From NCBI RefSeq assembly GCF_003583365.1, contig NZ_QXED01000015.1, positions 1 through 64,000 of the forward strand: 64,000 bases of DNA, written 5' to 3'. The first letter of the stretch is position 1. Each line of letters begins with the position of its first letter. The notes under the pieces were generated by a model. The model was given only the letters and a program-made list of their open reading frames with translations, was not told where the DNA came from and searched no databases. The position numbers and the translations under genes are program-made. The stretch comes from Fibrisoma montanum. GTDB lineage: Bacteria > Bacteroidota > Bacteroidia > Cytophagales > Spirosomataceae. Below, one piece after another: positions 26,552 to 33,887 of the stretch.

Positions 26552-27223
26552 TTAATACCACCGGTACGTAATACCCGCCGAGATCAGCAGCGAGGGGCTG
26601 CTGTTGGGTAGCTCAGCATAGTTGAAAAACACGTGCTGGTACTGGGCCTGAACCTCAGCACCAAGCCCCTGCTCACGCCGGCCGTAGAACTTTAACCCAA
26701 TAGCCGGTGCAACCGCGCCTTTGAACCGGGAAGACTGATCGGACAGTACGCCGAAGAAGTTTGTATAATCGACAAAGGCCCCACCGCCGGCGAGTTGTAC
26801 GTAAGGACGCACAGCCGCTGCGTTATCGGAAAAGTAGTACGAAGCCGTCACCAACGCCGGAATGGTGGTCAGCGTGCGGGTTTGCACCGCCGAAAGGGTT
26901 TCACCGCTCGGGAACTGATACGTACCCCGTGGCAGCCGGTTCTGGTTGTACTGGTAGCCCGTTTTCAAACCCAGCGAAAAGCGCTGCGGAAAAAGCCACT
27001 CGCCCTGCAACACGAAATTGGTCGGCGAAATCTTGTCAATGTACGTTTGCTGACCACCCAGCGGAGCTGCAACCGCGTAGTGCGCTGAAACGCTGAACGT
27101 TACGTATTCCTGATACGGCGACGGAAAGGCCGTGTATTCGTCATTGGACTGGTTTTGTGCCCATGCGCCCGTTGCCAGCACTGACAACAGAGCCACAATT
27201 GATCCTATACGGTTCATAATCAT
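26552..27223 (-). CDS. Outer-membrane beta-barrel protein
   Basis: A secreted protein of about 223 residues. The signal peptide is MNRIGSIVALLSVLATGAWA, after a few extra residues. The mature chain has amphipathic strands (SLGLKTGYQYNQNRL, EVQAQYQHVFFNY) and ends in the aromatic ITYRWY typical of BAM substrates. The start at 27223 overlaps the stop of the upstream DUF4136 gene by one base (TGATG), indicating coupled translation. Function is unknown. Confidence 0.82.
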   Translation of the reverse strand: MIMNRIGSIVALLSVLATGAWAQNQSNDEYTAFPSPYQEYVTFSVSAHYAVAAPLGGQQTYIDKISPTNFVLQGEWLFPQRFSLGLKTGYQYNQNRLPRGTYQFPSGETLSAVQTRTLTTIPALVTASYYFSDNAAAVRPYVQLAGGGAFVDYTNFFGVLSDQSSRFKGAVAPAIGLKFYGRREQGLGAEVQAQYQHVFFNYAELPNSSPSLLISAGITYRWY

Positions 27224-27921
27224 CAAGGAGCTGCCTGTAAGTAAGGTGATTGTTCAAAAATGGCATTGACGGCCCGGTCAACAGACTCTTCACTGAAGAT
27301 GCCATTGCCGCGGATGTCGGCCTGATAAATAACCCGCAGCTGGTTCTGGTCAGAACCAGTGTTGCCGCCATTGGCCGGCCGGTTTCTGAGGTCGACAACC
27401 TGCACCTGCCAGTACTGTTCGCTGACCTGGTAGAACTGATAGTAGTTCGGATAGTACGGGTAAAAGCCACCAAAGCCAGGACCCAGACCACCGTAAAAAC
27501 CGGCACCATACCAGTAATCAAGGTAATAGGGCGAATACGGAACGGATGTTACGCCCGTATACCGGTTATTGACCCGGATGGCCGCCACACCCATGTCGGC
27601 AGTCTGCCCCTGTGCTACCCGCTGAAACCCCCGGCTGGTTAAAGCAGCCGCAAGCTGGTTGATAAACCGGGCTTCAACTGTGCTGAGGGAGCCCCGATAC
27701 GTATTGTTTGATTCAACCAGTACAGAATCCGGCAGGCTAAACGTACGGTACTGACCAAAATTGACATTCCGGTCGTAGTTGGTGATGAACACCTGGCTAT
27801 CGTCGGTACTTAGATCGTCGATTGCATTATCGCGGCAGGCCGTCAGCCCACCCCCGATGGTTAACAACAGAGCCATCCAGATGCCCCATTGTGTTTGTTT
27901 GATCGTTTTACTTGTTTTCAT
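27223..27921 (-). CDS. DUF4136 lipoprotein
   Basis: About 232 residues. The lipobox LTAC lies after a hydrophobic stretch (WGIWMALLLTIGGGLTAC), so the protein is lipid-anchored. The DUF4136 body includes FGQYRTFSLPD, RFINQLAAALTSRGFQRV and a Gly/Tyr-rich central loop (YGAGFYGGLGPGFGGFYPYY). It ends in a beta-rich part (YQADIRGNGIFSEESVDRAV). It is coupled to the beta-barrel gene that follows, so the pair probably work together in the envelope. The two genes interrupt the ebo cluster. Confidence 0.87.
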   Translation of the reverse strand: MKTSKTIKQTQWGIWMALLLTIGGGLTACRDNAIDDLSTDDSQVFITNYDRNVNFGQYRTFSLPDSVLVESNNTYRGSLSTVEARFINQLAAALTSRGFQRVAQGQTADMGVAAIRVNNRYTGVTSVPYSPYYLDYWYGAGFYGGLGPGFGGFYPYYPNYYQFYQVSEQYWQVQVVDLRNRPANGGNTGSDQNQLRVIYQADIRGNGIFSEESVDRAVNAIFEQSPYLQAAP

Positions 27922-28090
27922 CTGCAACATCAATTACCACTTATCTATCTAGTTAACTAATAGACTTGTTAAGAGGTTATGAAAAGAAACAAAAAATGAG
28001 ATTGGAGACGCATCACTAGAAATGGCTATTTTGTTGAACTTTGCACGTTAGAATCGGACGTACTGAACGCCCTTAGCAATTCAACTATTT

Positions 28091-29023
28091 ATGAGCTTCT
28101 TGGACTCCATCCGTGGCATGACATTCTTCGACATGCATGTTCACATGACTTCGCGCACCACCGACGATTACCAGGCCATGGCCGACGCGGGCGTTGTCGC
28201 CCTTATTGAGCCGGCGTTCTGGCTGGGGCAACCCCGTACGGGAGTCGATTCGTTTCGGGATTATTTTGCCAGTCTGGTTGGGTGGGAGCGTTTCCGGGCC
28301 TCGCAGTTTGGTATCCGGCATTATTGCACCATCGGCCTGAACTCAAAAGAAGCTAATCAGGAAGCACTGGCCGAGCAGGTTATGGAAATTCTGCCGCTTT
28401 TCATCTATAAAGAAGGCGTAGTGGGCGTTGGGGAGATTGGCTTCGACGACCAGACGGCGGCCGAAGAAAAATACTACCGGGCCCAACTGGAGCTGGCTAA
28501 AGAGGCCGGCCTGCCGGTGCAGATTCATACGCCCCACCGCGATAAAAAACAGGGTACCAGCCGCAGCATGGACATTGCCATTGAACACGGCATCGACCCC
28601 AGCATGGTAATCGTCGATCATAACAACGAAGAGACGGTACGTGAGGTACTGGACCGGGGCTTCTGGGCGGGCTTCACCATTTATCCGTTTACCAAAATGG
28701 GCAACGAACGGATGGTGGAAATTGTGAAGCAGTACGGTCCCGAGCGGATCATGGTCAATTCGGCCGCCGACTGGGGCATCAGTGATCCGCTGGCTGTGCC
28801 TAAAACGGCAGCCCTCATGAAAGAGCGCGGCATTTCGGACGAAGCGATCCGGCTCGTAACGTTTACGAATGCCGTTACCGCTTTTGCCCAAAGTGGCCAG
28901 TTAAGTATGGCTGATTTCGATCAGCCTCTGGATATTGATCAGAGTCAGCGCTACAACGGCAGTTCCGTACTGCGCGGTGGGCAGGCTCCACGGGTAGATA
29001 AAAGTTCAACAATTATCAAATGA
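28091..29023 (+). CDS. eboB: TatD-like metal hydrolase EboB
   Basis: The 310-residue TIM-barrel amidohydrolase-type protein has the HxH metal motif in FFDMHVHMTSRTTDDYQ near residue 16. Further metal-ligand regions are GVGEIGFDD (Glu), PVQIHTPH, VIVDHNNEETV and VNSAADWG (Asp). EboB proteins are TatD relatives found next to EboA and EboC. Their substrate is unknown. The gene leads into eboC after a 189-base gap that contains a palindrome. Confidence 0.87.
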   Translation: MSFLDSIRGMTFFDMHVHMTSRTTDDYQAMADAGVVALIEPAFWLGQPRTGVDSFRDYFASLVGWERFRASQFGIRHYCTIGLNSKEANQEALAEQVMEILPLFIYKEGVVGVGEIGFDDQTAAEEKYYRAQLELAKEAGLPVQIHTPHRDKKQGTSRSMDIAIEHGIDPSMVIVDHNNEETVREVLDRGFWAGFTIYPFTKMGNERMVEIVKQYGPERIMVNSAADWGISDPLAVPKTAALMKERGISDEAIRLVTFTNAVTAFAQSGQLSMADFDQPLDIDQSQRYNGSSVLRGGQAPRVDKSSTIIK

Positions 29024-29095
29024 GTAAAGAGTGAAGAACATTTAACCGTATTTAACGTGAATTATAGATAAGCATTTGATCTATAAGAGCCGGGG

Positions 29096-29123
29096 TTTGT
29101 CATCCCGACGTCGGGATGACAAA
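29096..29123. repeat. Perfect 28-base palindrome
   Basis: tttgtcatcccgac at 29096-29109 is followed directly by its exact reverse complement to 29123. There is no loop, so as RNA it would fold only with a few bases unpaired. The gtcatcc/ggatgac arms recur at 30101-30182. Together they look like one family of dispersed intergenic repeat. Confidence 0.75.
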
Positions 29124-29212
29124 GTAGACTAAGGTAAATATTTGTCATTTAGAATGTTAGGCTCATTATTATCTGTAACTCACGTTATTTGTTCTTTCCC
29201 TCATTCGCCTTT

Positions 29213-30088
29213 ATGCTCCTTGCTCTTTTGCGCCTGACGCGTCCGGCAAATTTAGTGACGGCAATTGCTGATGTGCTGGCGGGTATGGCCATTGCCGGGT
29301 ATTTTGTACTAGTCAAAGCGCCACCGGCTCCGGTTGGCTGGCTGTGTCTGGCAACGGTTGGCCTCTACGGGGGAGGGGTCGTTTTCAACGATGTCTTCGA
29401 CGCTGACCTCGACGCCATTGAGCGGCCGGAACGCCCCATTCCCAGCGGTGTCGTTAGTCGGCAGGCGGCCGCTACGTTAGGAATGGTTCTGTTCGCTATT
29501 GGCATTGCGGCCTCCTTTGCCGTCAACGCAACAGCCGGCGTTCTGGCTATTGCGATTACGGTAGCTTCACTGGTTTACGACCGTTTTGGTAAACACCATG
29601 CTTTTCTGGGGCCGATCAACATGGGGCTATGCCGGGGGCTGAATCTGCTGCTGGGAGTCAGTATCTTACCCGATCAGGTGTTGCCCTGGGCGTGGGTTGG
29701 ACTGATACCGATAGCCTACATCGGAGCCATCACGATGATCAGCCGGGGGGAGGTGCACGGCGGAAAGGCGGGAACCCTGCGGCTGGCAGGATTGCTCTAC
29801 GGTGTCGTGATCGCGTGTATTGCGGCTATTGCGCAGCGTCGGCAGCAACTGGGCACGGCACTGCCATTTCTGTTTATTTTCGGCTACTACATTTTCCCAC
29901 CGTTGTGGCGGGCTACCCGCGAACCCATTGGTCGGAACATCGGACTGGCCGTAAAAGCGGGGGTTATCTCACTGATCGCCATGAACGCAGCCTGGGTAGC
30001 TGCGTTCGCATCGTTTCCACTGGCAATGCTGGTGTTCTGTCTGCTGCCGCTGTCCCGGCTACTGGCTAAACTGTTTGCCGTGACGTAG
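29213..30088 (+). CDS. eboC: UbiA-type prenyltransferase EboC
   Basis: From the ATG at 29213 the protein has about 291 residues and nine membrane helices. The first Asp-rich motif is NDVFDADLDAIERPERPIPS, exact for UbiA enzymes. The second motif region is YDRFGKHHAFLGPINMGLCR, where the usual aspartates are reduced to YD. EboC is the prenyltransferase-like membrane protein of the ebo cluster. It is followed by a bacilliredoxin gene on the other strand, so eboDEF do not follow here. Confidence 0.87.
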   Translation: MLLALLRLTRPANLVTAIADVLAGMAIAGYFVLVKAPPAPVGWLCLATVGLYGGGVVFNDVFDADLDAIERPERPIPSGVVSRQAAATLGMVLFAIGIAASFAVNATAGVLAIAITVASLVYDRFGKHHAFLGPINMGLCRGLNLLLGVSILPDQVLPWAWVGLIPIAYIGAITMISRGEVHGGKAGTLRLAGLLYGVVIACIAAIAQRRQQLGTALPFLFIFGYYIFPPLWRATREPIGRNIGLAVKAGVISLIAMNAAWVAAFASFPLAMLVFCLLPLSRLLAKLFAVT

Positions 30089-30100
30089 CTGAAACAAAAA

Positions 30101-30182
30101 TGTCATCCTAACAACAGGAAAGATCGTTCATGGAAGCTGTAACTATCGGCTACCAAAGACCCTTCCTGTCGTCAGGATGACA
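30101..30182. repeat. Long inverted repeat between eboC and bacilliredoxin gene
   Basis: tgtcatcctaacaacaggaa (30101-30120) pairs with cttcctgtcgtcaggatgaca (30162-30182) with two G-U-type mismatches, enclosing about 40 bases. It sits between convergent genes and probably acts as a terminator. It shares the gtcatcc arm with the palindrome at 29096. Confidence 0.7.
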
Positions 30183-30203
30183 AAGTCCGTTCAGAACAAC
30201 CCT

Positions 30204-30635
30204 TTACGCGTTGGCCGGATCGCAGAACTCTTCCAGCGCCATTTCGAGGTGCTGAGCGATCATCTGCGCCGAACGGCCTTCAATGTGGTGCCGCTCAATG
30301 AAGTGCACCAGCTCACCATCCTTGAAAATACCAATCGACGGCGAAGACGGCGGATACGGCAGCAGGAACTCCCGCATCTTTGCCGTGGCATCCAGATCAG
30401 CCCCGGCAAAAACCGTTACCAGTTTGTCGGGCTTCACCTGGCTATTCGCCAAAGCTGCTTTTACGCCCGGGCGAGCTGCACCGGCTGCGCAACCGCATAC
30501 GGAGTTCACCACCACCAGCATGGTGCCTTTGGTGCTCTCCATTGTTTCTACCACTTCGTCCGGCGTGGTCAATTCCTGAAACCCAACGCTCGTCAGGTCT
30601 TCCCGCATCGGGACAAGCAAATGAGGAGGATACAT
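30204..30635 (-). CDS. Bacilliredoxin (BrxA/BrxB family)
   Basis: From the ATG at 30635 the protein has 143 residues. It starts MYPPHLLVPMREDL and carries the CGC active site in VNSVCGCAAGAARPGV, with SPSIGIFKDGELVHFIERHH later. The thioredoxin-like fold removes bacillithiol or similar adducts from proteins. It closes the SUF operon, which fits protection of Fe-S assembly thiols during oxidative stress. Confidence 0.93.
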   Translation of the reverse strand: MYPPHLLVPMREDLTSVGFQELTTPDEVVETMESTKGTMLVVVNSVCGCAAGAARPGVKAALANSQVKPDKLVTVFAGADLDATAKMREFLLPYPPSSPSIGIFKDGELVHFIERHHIEGRSAQMIAQHLEMALEEFCDPANA

Positions 30636-30691
30636 AATCAGTTTACAGTTTGTAGTTAGTAACAATCCGCCGTAGCGGTTTACAGTTAGGA

Positions 30692-31003
30692 TTACATGAA
30701 CCCAAGTTCAAGTTTCGCCACTTCCGACATCATCTCGGTAGAGTAGGGCGGGTCGAAGGTCAGCTCAACGCTTACGTCGTTAACGCCTTCAATCTCGCGG
30801 ACCTTCTGCTCGATCTCTCCCGGAATAGTACCGGCCGAGGGGCAGGAGGGCGATGTCAGCGTCATCAGGATGTACACGTTATTGACCGGAAATATCTTGA
30901 TGTCATAAATCAGGCCCAGTTCGTATACGTCTACCGGAATTTCGGGATCGTACACGCCCTTAAGCGCCATCACAACCTGTTCTTTCAGCTCTTCGTCTGT
31001 CAT
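30692..31003 (-). CDS. DUF59/MIP18-family Fe-S assembly factor (SufT-like)
   Basis: A 103-residue protein. The DUF59 signature is VYDPEIPVDVYELGLIYDIK, followed by LTSPSCPSAGTIPGEIEQKV, which holds the conserved cysteine, and VELTFDPPYSTEMMS. Relatives (SufT, CIA2/MIP18, PaaD) help deliver Fe-S clusters to target enzymes. It lies 12 bases after sufE in the suf operon. Confidence 0.92.
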   Translation of the reverse strand: MTDEELKEQVVMALKGVYDPEIPVDVYELGLIYDIKIFPVNNVYILMTLTSPSCPSAGTIPGEIEQKVREIEGVNDVSVELTFDPPYSTEMMSEVAKLELGFM

Positions 31004-31015
31004 GGTAGGGAAACG

Positions 31016-31450
31016 TTATGCATTTGATTTTAGATCGGCCTGTACGGTCGAAAAATCTTTCATCTGCTTCAGCATCGACGCCAGACCGCCAGCCCGGCGT
31101 GAGGTAACCAGGTTACTCAACCCGATTCGCTCAATGAAATACAGGTTGGCGTTGGCTACATCCTCCGGTTTCTCGCCGTCGAGCACCCGGATCAGCAGAC
31201 TGACCAGCCCCTTGCTGATCTGAGCGGTCGGTTCACTATCGGCCTCAAAATGCACGTTGTCGCCGTTCATTTCGCTGTGCAGCCACACTTTCGACTGGCA
31301 CCCCCGGATCAGCTTGTCGTCAGTACGGTACTGCTCCGGCATCGGCGGCAGTTTTTTGCCGAGGTCGATGATGTATTGTGTTTTGTCCAGCGGATCATCG
31401 AACAGATCAAATTCCTCGATGATATCGTCCTGCTTTTCGTTGATAGTCAT
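31016..31450 (-). CDS. sufE: SufE cysteine desulfuration protein
   Basis: From the ATG at 31450 the product has 144 residues (MTINEKQDDIIEEFDLFDDP). The acceptor cysteine is in KLIRGCQSKVWLH (about residue 51). SufE takes persulfide sulfur from SufS and passes it to the SufBCD scaffold. The start is one base after the stop of a broken parE gene, and sufS lies over 1 kb upstream, beyond two toxin-antitoxin modules. An apparent N-terminal extension upstream is only the overlap with the parE remnant. Confidence 0.93.
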   Translation of the reverse strand: MTINEKQDDIIEEFDLFDDPLDKTQYIIDLGKKLPPMPEQYRTDDKLIRGCQSKVWLHSEMNGDNVHFEADSEPTAQISKGLVSLLIRVLDGEKPEDVANANLYFIERIGLSNLVTSRRAGGLASMLKQMKDFSTVQADLKSNA

Positions 31451-31451
31451 G

Positions 31452-31738
31452 CTAATCTTTGGAATTGCTAGCTTGGTGTCGAATGGATACCAGGTAAATT
31501 GTGTCAATCAAAAAGACGTATTTTACTCGATATCGACCAACCAGAATTTCCCGATAAAATAAAGATCATGTTTGGGAACAAGTCTGCCCATCTCAGGAAA
31601 CTCGGCTAACAAGCTCAGCTTCTTGTCCGGTTCATCTGTCCAGGTTTCGGATACAGCCGGTGAAATCTCATATAAGTCACTAAGAACGTTGTTAAGATGT
31701 TCTTTGGCACGTGACGTCCAGATTAAGGCTGTGGCCAT
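31452..31738 (-). pseudogene. ParE-type toxin, frameshifted
   Basis: The N-terminal 65 residues (ALIWTSRAKEHLNNVLSDLY, LAEFPEMGRLVPKHDLYFIG) are a normal RelE/ParE-superfamily toxin that then runs to an early stop at 31523. In another frame the conserved end continues as EILVGRYRVKYVFLIDTIYL and VSIRHQ, with a stop at 31452. Restoring one base near 31553 recreates the classic FIREILVGRYRV motif, which matches FIREVFVGSYRIVYSI in the intact toxin at 32005. The C-terminal catalytic strand is lost, so the toxin is probably inactive. A sequencing error is the alternative. Confidence 0.85.
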
Positions 31739-31926
31739 TTCTGCGTTTTAAGCCATTGGCGTGCTTCGGTCATTACGTCCTCATGTTTGTGAAGGTTACC
31801 CTTACGAATAGCATCCAGGGCGTTTTCCAAATCATCTAGAGACTGGAATCGATCAATGATCTCTTCCATTGTAAATTGCTCTGGCATACTCGCTAAACTT
31901 TCAATAACCCTCGTTTTGGTAAGCAT
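31723..31926 (-). CDS. Antitoxin partner of the broken ParE
   Basis: A 67-residue acidic helical protein (MLTKTRVIESLASMPEQFTM, then DDLENALDAIRKGNLHKHED). It overlaps the toxin start by 16 bases, the usual antitoxin-first order. It resembles the antitoxin at 32283 in layout: a helical ASMPEQFTMEEII segment, a central helix and a HEDVMTEA segment. Sequence identity looks low. It contains no clear DNA-binding motif beyond the helical pattern. Confidence 0.75.
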   Translation of the reverse strand: MLTKTRVIESLASMPEQFTMEEIIDRFQSLDDLENALDAIRKGNLHKHEDVMTEARQWLKTQKWPQP

Positions 31927-31938
31927 GGCCGAAATAGC

Positions 31939-31990
31939 TTTAGGCGTTACGACATCATCTTCTTCACCCGGTGAATACCCTGTACCAGGC
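31939..31990 (-). repeat. Duplicate of the sufS 3' end
   Basis: These 52 bases match the end of sufS (32516-32567) with only two differences and still encode VQGIHRVKKMMS and a stop on the minus strand. The copy lies 12 bases upstream of the first antitoxin start, exactly as the genuine sufS end lies 11 bases upstream of the second antitoxin. Confidence 0.9.
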
Positions 31991-32004
31991 GTTATTAGTT
32001 ATGA

Positions 32005-32286
32005 TCAGATTCTTCCAAGTGGCCGGCTCATTGGCCGAACCGCCAGTATCAACGGTGTGTCATCCTGAATACTGTACACAATCCGATAGCTTCCTACAAA
32101 TACTTCCCTGATAAACGAAATATAATAGTCAGGTACCATGCGACCCATACCCGGAAATTGTTCAATGAGATTCAGCTTCTTCTCCAATTGCTCTAACCAT
32201 TCATCGGCTGCAACCATTGACAAATTGAGCAAAAACGAATAAATCTCCCGAACTTCTTCACGAGCAGACTCTTTCCAGTTAATCAT
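32005..32286 (-). CDS. RelE/ParE-family toxin
   Basis: The intact 93-residue toxin has INWKESAREEVREIYSFLLN, LNLIEQFPGMGRMVPDYYIS and FIREVFVGSYRIVYSI, the full family pattern. Such toxins inhibit gyrase or cleave mRNA; which one is unknown here. The start overlaps the antitoxin stop by 4 bases (ATGA). The pair lies inside the suf operon and is probably transcribed with it. Confidence 0.9.
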   Translation of the reverse strand: MINWKESAREEVREIYSFLLNLSMVAADEWLEQLEKKLNLIEQFPGMGRMVPDYYISFIREVFVGSYRIVYSIQDDTPLILAVRPMSRPLGRI

Positions 32287-32504
32287 GCCGTTTTTCCCGA
32301 CTCTCCAGTTTTTTGCTGCCTCATCGCCTTAAGCTCCTGCATAACCTGCTCATGAGGAACCTGGGTCGTTTCACGCAGTCGGCTCTCAATTAATTTGATA
32401 AACAGAATGCGTTCGATGAGTTCGTCCGAGGAAACTTTGTCGGGTAATTCACTCAAACTGGCCAGAACCTGACTTTTATCCAAAAGTATTTCTTCAGTAT
32501 GCAC
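32283..32504 (-). CDS. Antitoxin for the ParE toxin
   Basis: A 73-residue, mostly helical protein with ASLSELPDKVSSDELIERIL and QVPHEQVMQELKAMRQQKTG. It is directly upstream of and coupled to the toxin at 32005. The C-terminal charged tail probably wraps the toxin. It begins 11 bases after the 52-base sufS-end repeat. Confidence 0.82.
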   Translation of the reverse strand: MHTEEILLDKSQVLASLSELPDKVSSDELIERILFIKLIESRLRETTQVPHEQVMQELKAMRQQKTGESGKTA

Positions 32505-32523
32505 AGTTATAGCGATTTAGGCG

Positions 32524-33762
32524 TTACGACATCATCTTCTTCACCCGATGAATACCCTGCACCAGGCAGTCAATTTCGTCTCTGGTGTTATAAACCGCAA
32601 ACGATGCCCGCGTAGTTCCGGCGATGTTGAACCGGCGCATCAGCGGCTGGGTGCAGTGATGGCCCGTCCGGACGGCAATGCCTAACTGGTCGAGAATAAC
32701 ACCGGTGTCCTGGTGATGGATTCCGTCCATGACAAACGATATAACGCTGATCTTGTCCTTGGCCTGACCGATAATACGCAGCCCCTCAATCTCGCTTAAC
32801 TGCGCAGTGGCGTATTGAAGCAGGTCATGCTCGTGAGCGGCAATGTTCTCCTTACCCAGCGATGCCATGTACTCCAGCGCCGTTTTAACAGCCACTACGT
32901 CGGCGATGTTCGGCGTACCGGCTTCGAACTTGTATGGAATCTCGTTGTACGTCGTCTTCTCGAACGTCACCTCCTTAATCATCTCACCACCGCCCCGGTA
33001 GGGAGGCATGTCGTCCAGCAGCGCTTTCTTGCCGTACAGAACGCCCATGCCGGTCGGGCCATAGAGTTTGTGAGCCGAGAATACGTAGAAGTCTGTATCC
33101 AGTGCCTGCACGTCGATGTCTACGTGCGAAGTGGCCTGAGCACCGTCGATCAGCACCACCGCCCCAACGGCGTGGGCCATGTCGATGATCGTCTTGACGG
33201 GGTTGATCGTACCGAGGGCGTTGGATACGTGTACCACCGATACGAATTTAGTGCGGGCAGTCAGGAGCTTTTCGTATTCTTCCAGGATCAGCTCGCCGTT
33301 GTCATCAACCGGGATTACCTTCAGCACACAACCCCGCTCCTCGCAAAGCATCTGCCAGGGCACGATGTTGGAGTGGTGTTCCATGGTGGAGATGATGATC
33401 TCATCCCCTTCAGTCAGAAACCGGCGGCCGTAGGTCTGCGCCACGAGGTTGATCCCATCAGTAGTGCCGTATGTAAAAATGATTTCCTCCCAGTGCTTTG
33501 CGTTCAAAAACTGCTGAATAGCCCGGCGTGATGCTTCAAAAGCGGCCGTAGCTTTCTCGGCCAGGTGGTGAATACCCCGGTGAATATTGGCGTTGTAGCC
33601 TTCGTAATAGTTAGTCAGGGCGCCAATAACCGACAGCGGTTTCTGGTTCGTGGCCGCATTGTCGAAGTAGACAAGGGGCTTGCCGTTAATTGACTGGTCA
33701 AGTACCGGAAAATCCCGGCGGATTTGCTGTATATCGAGTGTTTTATCTACCGCAGTTTGCAT
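32524..33762 (-). CDS. sufS: SufS cysteine desulfurase
   Basis: From the ATG at 33762 the protein has 412 residues. It starts with RRDFPVLDQSINGKPLVYFD and NAATNQKP, has the PLP lysine in FYVFSAHKLYGPTGMGVLYG, and the catalytic cysteine in VRTGHHCTQPLMRRF. It makes persulfide from cysteine for the SUF machinery. The last 44 bases of the gene plus 8 beyond are repeated at 31939-31990. A longer upstream in-frame extension to 33867 is not supported by family length. Confidence 0.95.
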   Translation of the reverse strand: MQTAVDKTLDIQQIRRDFPVLDQSINGKPLVYFDNAATNQKPLSVIGALTNYYEGYNANIHRGIHHLAEKATAAFEASRRAIQQFLNAKHWEEIIFTYGTTDGINLVAQTYGRRFLTEGDEIIISTMEHHSNIVPWQMLCEERGCVLKVIPVDDNGELILEEYEKLLTARTKFVSVVHVSNALGTINPVKTIIDMAHAVGAVVLIDGAQATSHVDIDVQALDTDFYVFSAHKLYGPTGMGVLYGKKALLDDMPPYRGGGEMIKEVTFEKTTYNEIPYKFEAGTPNIADVVAVKTALEYMASLGKENIAAHEHDLLQYATAQLSEIEGLRIIGQAKDKISVISFVMDGIHHQDTGVILDQLGIAVRTGHHCTQPLMRRFNIAGTTRASFAVYNTRDEIDCLVQGIHRVKKMMS

Positions 33763-33887
33763 AGGAACTTGGAGAGGTTGTCTTAAAATACAACAAAACC
33801 GGCGGGGGAAAGGTGCGGAATTGGAGGATGATATACGATGCGTGATGTGAGACTGAAAACAGCACATCCTGCACCGTATATCATTTG

